Assembly: GCF_019665785.1 (NCBI RefSeq)
Contig: NZ_CP081149.1
Span: 1,860,001 to 1,924,000, forward strand
Source: Deefgea piscis
Lineage (GTDB): Bacteria; Pseudomonadota; Gammaproteobacteria; Burkholderiales; Chitinibacteraceae
Direction of reading: 5' to 3'
DNA: 64,000 nucleotides
Below are positions 1 through 6,793 of the stretch, in pieces. Position 1 is the first letter of the stretch, and every line of letters starts with the position of its first letter. Made by a program: the position numbers and the translations under genes. The notes under the pieces are model-generated. The model was not told the DNA's origin. It saw only the letters and a program-made list of their open reading frames with translations, and did no database searches.

Positions 1-520
1 CCACGATCAGTGCATCAATGCTGTTGCCACTCGCTACTTCTTGGATGATTTCATGCTGGGTGCTGATACTTTGAAAATTGTGATCTAAATAAGTCCATTG
101 CACTTCAAGTGTAATCCCTTGGCTTGGCATGGATTCAAAACGAAGTACTTGCATTGCAATGGTCAGTTCGGTGTTTTTGACAGGGAGTTGTGGCCAAGTA
201 TTAATGTTGGGGTTTTGGCTGAGGCGCGTTAGATTGAGCGCCAGCACATTAAGGATTTGCTCTTTCAGCGGGGATGCCCAGAGGCGTTGCTCAAGTAATG
301 TGACTTGTTGTGGGGTTTTTTGGATGACAATTGGCGGGCGATCAACACTGGCAGGAATGTGGATCGGGTTAATGTAAATGTTTCTTGCAGTTTGCCATTG
401 CAAATTAGGTGTAGTGGTTGCGCTCAGCGTGTAAAAGTATTCTTTCGGGCTACTGCAGCCAGTTAGCGAAAGTAATAATGCCGCCAATAAAACGATGAGG
501 CGCGAGGGTGTTATTTTCAT
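1..520 (-). CDS. pqiC: PqiC-like outer-membrane lipoprotein, 3' end outside window
   Basis: The reading frame opens at an ATG at 520 and stays open to the left edge, so the C-terminus is missing (about 173 residues seen). The N-terminus is a lipoprotein signal: a hydrophobic stretch followed by a lipobox LTGC, so Cys would be acylated near residue 22. The following sequence (SPKEYFYTLSA) fits the PqiC/DUF330 (ABC-type transport auxiliary lipoprotein) family. In the known family PqiC sits in the outer membrane and docks the PqiB needle that carries lipid between the membranes. The start codon overlaps the pqiB stop as ATGA, which fits translational coupling as the last gene of the leftward pqi operon. 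The identification is secure from context and lipobox; the missing end prevents a full-length check. Confidence 0.85.
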   Translation of the reverse strand, partial: MKITPSRLIVLLAALLLSLTGCSSPKEYFYTLSATTTPNLQWQTARNIYINPIHIPASVDRPPIVIQKTPQQVTLLEQRLWASPLKEQILNVLALNLTRLSQNPNINTWPQLPVKNTELTIAMQVLRFESMPSQGITLEVQWTYLDHNFQSISTQHEIIQEVASGNSIDALIV

Positions 521-2175
521 GGTTGATCTGCCTTACGACCTTGAATGAGTGCTTCTGGATGACGATTCAGATAGTCCGACAATGCACGTAATGATTGTGC
601 GGCTTTACTGAGTTCTTGTAGCGTTTGATCTAAATTTTGCTGTACCGGCGATTCTGGTTGCAAGGTGGTTTGTACTTGCTTAAAAGCACCCTCTGCACTT
701 TTAAGTGTGACTTTAGCTTCAGGGACCAGCTCTTGATCAATTTTTTGAATCAATGCATTACTTGATGCGAGTGTTTGTTGCAAGGTTTTGAGCGTTTGGT
801 CGGCATTTTGCCCGATTGATTGCAGTGGAATTTGGTCCATTTTTTTCACAATCGATGCAATTCGATCTTGAATTTCATTCAAGCTGCTGTTGACGCTTGG
901 CATTTGTGGTGGATTGCTGGCCCAGTTGATTCGCGCTTTTTTGGCGTTGGGCACGTAATCTAGCGCGATATAAAGCTGTCCTGTAATCAGATTGCTGGTT
1001 CGCATTTGCGCGCGCATGCCGTTTTCGACTAAACGATTAATGATTTTTTTCTGGTCGGCCAAGCTGAGTACTTGATTGTCGTCGGTTTGCAAATTACGGA
1101 AACGATCGGGGTAAATCGCAATGGTGATGGGTAACTCAATATCGGTTTTGTTTTTAGCCAAAACTAATTTAATCGATTGTACTTCACCCACTTGGATGCC
1201 GCGAAAATCAACGGCTGCGCCAACTGCAAGGCCGCGGACCGAGTCTTTAAAGTGAATAACAAAAGGCAGTTTATAGCTATCATTGCTTTTCATGGCTGCG
1301 GCTTTGTTATCGGCCAATAAAAAGCGGCTGCCCGCTTTGGCAACTTCGCCAGGGTCTTCACCTGGTGGCGACTGGAATGCTAAACCACCGATGACAACGG
1401 AAGCTAACGATTGCGTTTCAATGCTAAGCCCGTTGCTATTGAGTGCAACGTCAAAGCCACTGGCGTGCCAAAAACGGCTGTTATCAGTAACAAATTGGTC
1501 ATACGGTGCGTGGACAAAAATCGAAACAGAAATAAATTCCCCACTGGGGTCGAGCTTAAATGACGTTACTTCACCCACTTGTAAGCGACGAAAGAAAATT
1601 GGCGTACCATTGCTGATTGAGCCCATGTTTTGGGCTTTGAGTGTAAATTCTCGGCCTGGTTGATTTGACGTAATGACGGGCGGGGTTTCTAAACCAGTGA
1701 AAAATCGTTTGCTGTCTGGTTTGCGTGTTGGGTCAAGTGCAATATATGAACCAGAAAGCAAGGTGCCTAAGCCGGAAACCGTTCCGCCAGAGATTAAGGG
1801 CCGCACAACCCAAAACCGCGATTGTTCGCCCAATAAATTATCGCTGCCATGCGTCATTTCAGCGGTCACTTTAACGCGCTGGTGGTCTTCGCTTAAGGCG
1901 ACGCTGCTGACTGTACCAATCACCACGTCTTTATATTTAACCTTGGTCTTTCCTGACTCTAGGCCCTCAGCGCTATTAAATTCAATGGTGATAGTTGGGC
2001 CTTTTTTCATGATCGCTTGCACGCCAATCCAGCCAGCAGCCAGAGCAGCAATAAAAGGGATGAGCCAAATTAAAGTAGGTCGTAGCCGTTTGGGTTTGAT
2101 TTTAGCTTGTGCGATGCTGCTGTCATCGATGTCATCGATATCATCGGCTGTAGGTGTGTTGTGTGATTCAGTCAT
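517..2175 (-). CDS. pqiB: PqiB, MCE-domain intermembrane lipid transport protein
   Basis: This 552-residue protein has a short cytoplasmic head, one membrane segment at about residues 33-55 and then three tandem MCE domains. The domains are recognisable by repeated patterns such as GLESGKTKVKYKDVVIGTV (about 70), SNGTPIFFRRLQVGEVTSF (about 190) and GLAVGAAVDFRGIQVGEVQ (about 315). A long C-terminal helical region rich in Gln and Leu follows. In E. coli PqiB forms stacked hexameric rings and a tunnel across the periplasm for lipids. It overlaps the second PqiA gene by 8 nt and pqiC by 4 nt, so translation of the operon is tightly coupled. The length matches the family (about 550). Confidence 0.95.
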   Translation of the reverse strand: MTESHNTPTADDIDDIDDSSIAQAKIKPKRLRPTLIWLIPFIAALAAGWIGVQAIMKKGPTITIEFNSAEGLESGKTKVKYKDVVIGTVSSVALSEDHQRVKVTAEMTHGSDNLLGEQSRFWVVRPLISGGTVSGLGTLLSGSYIALDPTRKPDSKRFFTGLETPPVITSNQPGREFTLKAQNMGSISNGTPIFFRRLQVGEVTSFKLDPSGEFISVSIFVHAPYDQFVTDNSRFWHASGFDVALNSNGLSIETQSLASVVIGGLAFQSPPGEDPGEVAKAGSRFLLADNKAAAMKSNDSYKLPFVIHFKDSVRGLAVGAAVDFRGIQVGEVQSIKLVLAKNKTDIELPITIAIYPDRFRNLQTDDNQVLSLADQKKIINRLVENGMRAQMRTSNLITGQLYIALDYVPNAKKARINWASNPPQMPSVNSSLNEIQDRIASIVKKMDQIPLQSIGQNADQTLKTLQQTLASSNALIQKIDQELVPEAKVTLKSAEGAFKQVQTTLQPESPVQQNLDQTLQELSKAAQSLRALSDYLNRHPEALIQGRKADQP

Positions 2176-2803
2176 TTTCTTTGTCGTGTTCGTCCGATGG
2201 TAAATCCCAGATTAATCTAGGATCAAATGAAAGTGCCGCCAACATGGTGCAAATCACCACTAAGGCAAATGCGATTGCACCAGGTCCCGCTGTGACGGAG
2301 GCGATTGGGCCGAAACGCACTAATCCGACCATCATTGCGGTGACAAAAATATCCAGCATTGACCAGCGACCAATGAACTCAACGATTCGAAATAACCGTG
2401 CTCTTTCTTGATTTCGCCATTGTTTCTTTTTGCCAGCCGTCCATGCGAGCAAGGTTAATATCAGCAGTTTAAGCCCTGGAATGGTAATGCTGGCAGCAAA
2501 GACCAAAATGGCCAGCGGCCAAGATCCTGAAGTCCATAGATAAAATACGCCACTCAGAATAGTGTCTTTTTCACTGCTAAGAATAGAGCTGGTATTCATT
2601 ACCGGCAGTAAATTAGCCGGAATATATAAAATATACGCTGCAATAATAAATGCCCATGTGCGCTGTATGCTATTGGGCTTACGAAAATGCAGTCGGCTTT
2701 GGCAGCGTGGGCAAGATTGAGCTTGGCTAATTTGTTTGGAGAGTAGGCCGCATTGTGAGCAGTTAAATAGGCGCAGCTGGCTGGCAGTGATTGGTTTGGC
2801 CAT
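2168..2803 (-). CDS. pqiA: PqiA-domain membrane protein (C-terminal half of split PqiA)
   Basis: A zinc-ribbon head (FNCSQCGLL, later CPRCQS) precedes four predicted membrane helices, as in one PqiA domain. E. coli PqiA has two such domains in one protein of over 400 residues; here this 211-residue protein supplies the second. A longer frame would start at 2833, but the ATG at 2803 is preferred because it overlaps the stop of the preceding gene as TAATG and begins MAKPITASQLRLFNC like relatives. PqiA is thought to feed lipid to PqiB in the inner membrane. The two half-size proteins presumably associate, which is an inference. Confidence 0.85.
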   Translation of the reverse strand: MAKPITASQLRLFNCSQCGLLSKQISQAQSCPRCQSRLHFRKPNSIQRTWAFIIAAYILYIPANLLPVMNTSSILSSEKDTILSGVFYLWTSGSWPLAILVFAASITIPGLKLLILTLLAWTAGKKKQWRNQERARLFRIVEFIGRWSMLDIFVTAMMVGLVRFGPIASVTAGPGAIAFALVVICTMLAALSFDPRLIWDLPSDEHDKEND

Positions 2804-3450
2804 TATTGGTGCGCCGGAGTTAATAACTGCCAAATTTTCTTTGGATTAAAGGTAGATAATGTCGCGGTTAATAGCAGCATTAATATGGCGATCGACCAGA
2901 GTGCCACATCCGGTTCAATGCGGGCCATCCCCATGAGCTTACTCAGTGAAATCAAAATGCCGAGCATAAAGACTTCTATCATGCTCCAAGGGTGTAAGGC
3001 ATTAAATATTTTCATCGGTACGACAATAAACTGAGGGCGTTTGCCCAGCGCGATGGGAATTAATAAATACAATAAGATCATTAGCTGCAAAGCAGGGGTG
3101 ATGATGGTAGTGATGATGATAATGGCCGATAAATACCACATGCCTTGCTGATAGAGTGTATCGGCAGCACCAAAAATGGAGCATGAAATGCTTTCACTGC
3201 CTATTTGTAGCGTTAAAATCGGGAAGGCATTGGCCAACAACAGCATAAAAAAAGCGGCAATGGCTAACGCTAAGGTTCGAGAAGCACTGTGGTTGGCTTG
3301 TTTTAACAATACGGCATTACAGCGCGGACAAAGTGCCGTGCTGCTGGTGTTTTCTGCCTGTTTTAGTTGCGGCGCTTGGATCAGCAAGTCGCAGTCTGTG
3401 CAAGCAATGAGTGCTCGAGTATCGTAATTCAAGGGAGTATTTGTTTCCAC
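2803..3450 (-). CDS. pqiA: PqiA-domain membrane protein (N-terminal half of split PqiA)
   Basis: This 215-residue protein starts with a zinc ribbon (IACTDCDLL, then CPRCNAVL) and has four hydrophobic helices (about residues 58-80, 100-130, 150-170 and 180-200). It is the first gene of the leftward pqi operon and overlaps the next PqiA-domain gene by one base (TAATG). Together the two proteins cover the two PqiA domains normally fused in enterobacteria. The promoter should lie in 3451-3580; I see no certain -35/-10 pair there. The short region downstream of the neighbouring binding-protein gene carries a strong terminator that insulates this operon. Confidence 0.85.
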   Translation of the reverse strand: METNTPLNYDTRALIACTDCDLLIQAPQLKQAENTSSTALCPRCNAVLLKQANHSASRTLALAIAAFFMLLLANAFPILTLQIGSESISCSIFGAADTLYQQGMWYLSAIIIITTIITPALQLMILLYLLIPIALGKRPQFIVVPMKIFNALHPWSMIEVFMLGILISLSKLMGMARIEPDVALWSIAILMLLLTATLSTFNPKKIWQLLTPAHQ

Positions 3451-3582
3451 CGAGATGATTTTTAGATACTAATAGAGCGATTGCTGTGTTGCAAGGTACT
3501 TTCTGGTGATTAAAATCCCATTTTTACCCATTCTTGCATGCATGCTAAATGGTATAGCAAAACAAAACGATCGACATGAATA

Positions 3583-3613
3583 AAAAAACGGTGCAATTGA
3601 TGCACCGTTTTTT
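3583..3613 (-). terminator. Rho-independent terminator after the amino-acid-binding protein gene
   Basis: A perfect 13-bp inverted repeat (AAAAAACGGTGCA and its complement) flanks a 5-nt loop. It lies 18 nt beyond the stop at 3632, and the A/T-rich arms give a U-run in either direction, mainly serving the leftward transcript. Confidence 0.9.
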
Positions 3614-3631
3614 AATAGAGATTTAGCGTAA

Positions 3632-4381
3632 TTATTTGCCAAAATATTTATTTTGTATTTTTTGATACGTGCCGTCGGCTTTAATGCCCGCAAGGCCGGC
3701 ATTAATTTCATTGAGTAATTTGGTATTGCCTTTACGAACGGCGATACCATAGTGCTCAACTTCAAAGCTGGTGTCATCAATTAAACGGAATTTTTGTTTT
3801 GGATTGTTGACTAGGTAATTTCTCACCACGGCGTTATCGGCAACGACCGCGCTCACGCCACTATTACTTAATTCAGAGAGCGCTAAAGTGATGTTTTCGT
3901 AACGGCGAATATCTGGATTGGTTTTGCCAAATTGTTTTTGCACGACGGTATCGCCCGTGGTGCCATTTTGTACGCCGACTTTTTTGCCTTTCAGGTCGCT
4001 AAATTGTTTGATTGGGCTGTTTTCTTTCACCACAATCAATTGCTTGGCATCAAAATAAGGGGCTGAAAAATCCATGCTTTTTTGGCGTTCAGGGGTAATT
4101 GTCACTGCGGCAATTACAATGTCGCGTTCGCCATTGTTAAGGCTCACAAACAAACCTTCCCAAGGGGTGTTGTTCATTTTAACTTTGAAGCCTTGCTTGG
4201 CGGCGATGGCTTTAATAATGTCGGCGTCAAAGCCAACGATTTCGCGGTTTTTGTTCAGTGATTCAAACGGTGCGAAAGTCGCATCGGTTGCCACGGTATA
4301 GGTTTTTTCTGCAGCGGCCGGCATCGCAATGATGGCGGCAGATAGTCCGATACAGCTAATGATTGTTTTTAGTTTAAGCAT
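3632..4381 (-). CDS. Periplasmic amino-acid-binding protein (ABC transporter, SBP family 3)
   Basis: A typical Sec signal peptide (MLKLKTIISCIGLSAAIIAMPAAAEK) precedes a family 3 solute-binding fold. Typical stretches are TDATFAPFESL, VGFDADIIKAIA, DIVIAAVTITPERQKSMDFS and GKKVGVQNGTTGD. The start at 4381 is chosen over an upstream frame at 4417 because it has a GGGAGA ribosome site 7-8 nt upstream and begins the signal peptide. The mature protein is about 225 residues, as for HisJ/ArtJ/GlnH relatives. No permease or ATPase gene is adjacent, so the partner transporter must be elsewhere and the ligand cannot be named. A strong terminator follows. Confidence 0.9.
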   Translation of the reverse strand: MLKLKTIISCIGLSAAIIAMPAAAEKTYTVATDATFAPFESLNKNREIVGFDADIIKAIAAKQGFKVKMNNTPWEGLFVSLNNGERDIVIAAVTITPERQKSMDFSAPYFDAKQLIVVKENSPIKQFSDLKGKKVGVQNGTTGDTVVQKQFGKTNPDIRRYENITLALSELSNSGVSAVVADNAVVRNYLVNNPKQKFRLIDDTSFEVEHYGIAVRKGNTKLLNEINAGLAGIKADGTYQKIQNKYFGK

Positions 4382-4458
4382 ATGTATTGTCTCCCTGAGT
4401 AGAATGTTTGCGACCAATTAGCCCGCTAAAATAGCAGTTCGGTGCAAGAAAAACGTCA

Positions 4459-4908
4459 TTATCTCATTGAAATTGCGTGCCGTTTGATCTTTGTCACTAT
4501 TGCCGCTAGGCCGTTGCCACGACTGGCCGATAAAAAACGATGCAAACCGAGTTGATTGAGCCAAGCATTAAAGTCAAATTGCTGAATTTCTTCGGCGCTG
4601 CGGCCGTGGTAGGCCGCCAAAATCAAGGTGAGTAGCCCTTTGACGATTTTTGAGTCGCTATCGGCGGCGATGTCGTATTTGCCGTTATTGGCTTGGATTA
4701 ATAACCAAACTTGGCTTTCACAGCCAGTAACACGGTGCTCGTCGCAGCGAAGCTCAGTAGGAAATTCTGGCAATGCTTTGGCCAGCTGTACCAGTAAACG
4801 ATTTTTGCCTTCCCAGCCTTGCGCTTGCGACAGGCGCTGAGTTAAGTCATCAAGACTGATGGCTTTGTCTTGCAGGCTAATGCCAAATGGGTGTTGCGGA
4901 AAAGTCAT
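4459..4908 (-). CDS. csdE: SufE/CsdE-type sulfur acceptor protein
   Basis: This 149-residue protein has the SufE fold signature TGCESQVWL, with the sulfur-accepting Cys at residue 63, and the family C-terminal region (GLHRFLSASRGNGL). It would take persulfide from the cysteine desulfurase encoded just upstream, stimulating that enzyme. Its ATG overlaps the desulfurase stop as ATGA, so the two are translationally coupled. No sufBCD genes are in view, which fits the stand-alone CsdA-CsdE arrangement better than a full SUF operon; the csd symbol is chosen for that reason. Confidence 0.9.
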   Translation of the reverse strand: MTFPQHPFGISLQDKAISLDDLTQRLSQAQGWEGKNRLLVQLAKALPEFPTELRCDEHRVTGCESQVWLLIQANNGKYDIAADSDSKIVKGLLTLILAAYHGRSAEEIQQFDFNAWLNQLGLHRFLSASRGNGLAAIVTKIKRHAISMR

Positions 4909-6116
4909 GATTCACTCAATACATCTAAAGTCTGTTGTAAGCTATTTAAAAAAACCGTCACATCGTCGGGGGTGTTATAGGCGGCAAATGAGGCGCGTAA
5001 AGTGCCGCTTAAGCCCAGCGATTGCAGTAAAGGTTGCGCGCAGTGATGGCCAACTCGAACGGCAATGTGCTGATGGTCGAGAAATTGGGCGACGTCATAC
5101 GGATGCGCATCCGTAAAAGTCATTGAAGTAATGGCCGCCTTATTGGTACTTTGTCCGTGAATCTTGACCGCTGGCATTTGGGCTAGCCCCGCTTCAAGTT
5201 GCTGGCGTAGCGCGATTTCATGCGCGGCGAGCGCGATGCGGTCTTGTTGATTGAGCCAATTGAGCGCTGCGGCGAGGCCGACCGCCTGCGCAATGGGTGG
5301 CGTACCGGCTTCAAAGCGATAGGGCGCTGCAGCATATGTAGTTTGCGCAAATGACACCGTTGCAATCATCTCGCCGCCACCTTGCCAAGGGGGTATTTCA
5401 TTTAAGAGCTTGGCGTGCGCCCAGAGTACGCCAATACCCGTTGGACCATAGATTTTGTGCCCCGAAAACACATAAAAATCAGCACCAATGTCTTGCACAT
5501 CGATTGCGCTGTGAGCGATGGCTTGTGCGCCATCAATCAGCACTTTGGCGCCATAGTGGTGGGCTTGCTGACAAATCCACTGCACTGGCTGAATGCTGCC
5601 GATGGCGTTTGAGACTTGGCTGATCGCGACTAATTTGGTTTTGTTCGATAGCAAACTTAAAAAATGCGTTAAATCCAGCGCGCCTTGCGCATCAAGCTGG
5701 ATGATTTTTAGCGTTAGCCCACGGCGCTTAGCCAGCATTTGCCACGGCACGATATTGGCGTGATGCTCGAGCGTTGATAGGATGATTTCGTCGCCCGCAG
5801 TCAGCGTATTGCCCCAAGTATTGGCGACTAAATTGATGGCTTCGGTGGTGCCACGCGTAAAAACGATTTCATCGTCGCTCGCCGCATTGATCAATTGCGC
5901 CACGGTATGTCTTGCGTTTTCAAAGGCTTCGGTGGCCGCAGTGGCTAAACGATGCGCACCGCGATGCACATTGGCATTGTGATGTTCATAATAAAACCGC
6001 TCCGCATCGAGCACTGCGCGTGGTTTTTGCAGCGTCGCGGCATTATCTAAATAGATCAGTTCGGGATAATGACTAAAAATCGGGAACTGTTTTTTGAGGC
6101 TAAGTGCGTCAAACAT
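4905..6116 (-). CDS. csdA: Cysteine desulfurase, SufS/CsdA type (PLP-dependent)
   Basis: The 403-residue protein is a group II cysteine desulfurase. It starts with a helix followed by YLDNAATLQKP, has the PLP-lysine region FSGHKIYGPTGIGVLW and the conserved HHANIVPW histidine motif. The catalytic Cys lies in RVGHHCAQP (about residue 359). It converts cysteine to alanine and carries the sulfur as persulfide for Fe-S clusters or other acceptors. It is coupled to the SufE-like gene downstream and divergent from nudB, with only 54 nt between the two starts. Length and motifs are normal. Confidence 0.95.
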   Translation of the reverse strand: MFDALSLKKQFPIFSHYPELIYLDNAATLQKPRAVLDAERFYYEHHNANVHRGAHRLATAATEAFENARHTVAQLINAASDDEIVFTRGTTEAINLVANTWGNTLTAGDEIILSTLEHHANIVPWQMLAKRRGLTLKIIQLDAQGALDLTHFLSLLSNKTKLVAISQVSNAIGSIQPVQWICQQAHHYGAKVLIDGAQAIAHSAIDVQDIGADFYVFSGHKIYGPTGIGVLWAHAKLLNEIPPWQGGGEMIATVSFAQTTYAAAPYRFEAGTPPIAQAVGLAAALNWLNQQDRIALAAHEIALRQQLEAGLAQMPAVKIHGQSTNKAAITSMTFTDAHPYDVAQFLDHQHIAVRVGHHCAQPLLQSLGLSGTLRASFAAYNTPDDVTVFLNSLQQTLDVLSES

Positions 6117-6136
6117 GGTGTTTGCCTGAAGAACAG

Positions 6137-6165
6137 CTGGCAGCTTGGACTGGCAATTGTATAAT
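6137..6165 (+). promoter_or_regulatory. Sigma70-type promoter of nudB, giving a leaderless mRNA
   Basis: A perfect TATAAT lies at 6160-6165 with a CTGGCA -35 element (4 of 6) at 6137-6142 and a 17-bp spacer. The expected transcription start, 6-7 nt past the -10 box, falls on the A or T of the nudB ATG at 6171. No Shine-Dalgarno sequence precedes that ATG. Confidence 0.6.
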
Positions 6166-6170
6166 GCGCC

Positions 6171-6611
6171 ATGCCCTATAAACAGCCTATTTCTATATTA
6201 CTTGTCATTCATACTCCTGATTTGCAGATTTTATTGCTCGAGCGCTGTGATTTTGCTGGTGCTTGGCAATCGGTGACTGGGAGCTGCGAAGCCAATGAAT
6301 GCTTGATTGACACTGCCGTGCGTGAACTGTTTGAAGAGACCGGTTTGCAAGTTAGTGCTGATGCAGTGCGCGATTGGCAATACGCTAGTGAGTTTGAAAT
6401 CTTTACGCGCTGGCGGCATCGCTATGCGCCCGGGGTCACGCACAATACCGAGCATGTTTTTAGTGTTGCGGTGCCAAGCGGCAGCCCAGTGACCATTTCA
6501 CCACGCGAACACACGCAATATCGTTGGGTGAGTTTGCCTGAAGCCATCGAAATGGTATTTTCCCCCTCCAATGCAGCTGCATTACAGCAATTGCCAAGTC
6601 GGCTGGCTTAG
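6171..6611 (+). CDS. nudB: Dihydroneopterin triphosphate diphosphatase NudB (Nudix)
   Basis: The protein has 146 residues. The N-terminus YKQPISILLVIHT closely matches the start of known NudB proteins, fixing the start codon. The Nudix box is complete (GSCEANECLIDTAVRELFEE, then TGL). NudB removes pyrophosphate from dihydroneopterin triphosphate in folate synthesis. The later YRWVSLPEAIEMVFSPSN region is also typical. The gene is divergent from csdA and appears to be transcribed from a promoter whose +1 coincides with the start codon. No folate gene is adjacent. Confidence 0.92.
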   Translation: MPYKQPISILLVIHTPDLQILLLERCDFAGAWQSVTGSCEANECLIDTAVRELFEETGLQVSADAVRDWQYASEFEIFTRWRHRYAPGVTHNTEHVFSVAVPSGSPVTISPREHTQYRWVSLPEAIEMVFSPSNAAALQQLPSRLA

Positions 6612-6722
6612 CCGCCTGCGCTGCCACGTCAATGAGTGACTTCGCTGCGAGTGTCGCAGGAAAATAATGCAAACTGCTGGAGCAGTTGAGCCCTTACGTT
6701 GGTTAACGATTCCAGTTGGATG

Positions 6723-6754
6723 AAAAAAAGCACTGGCCACTTGTGTGGCCAGTG
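6723..6754 (-). terminator. Terminator after the HExxH lipoprotein gene
   Basis: The hairpin CACTGGCCAC/GTGGCCAGTG has 10 perfect pairs and a 4-nt loop at 6731-6754. It is followed, on the minus strand, by a run of seven T. It serves the gene ending at 6794. Confidence 0.88.
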
Positions 6755-6793
6755 TTGGTGATGGAGCGCTTGTTTTAACTGAGTAGGCTCAGT

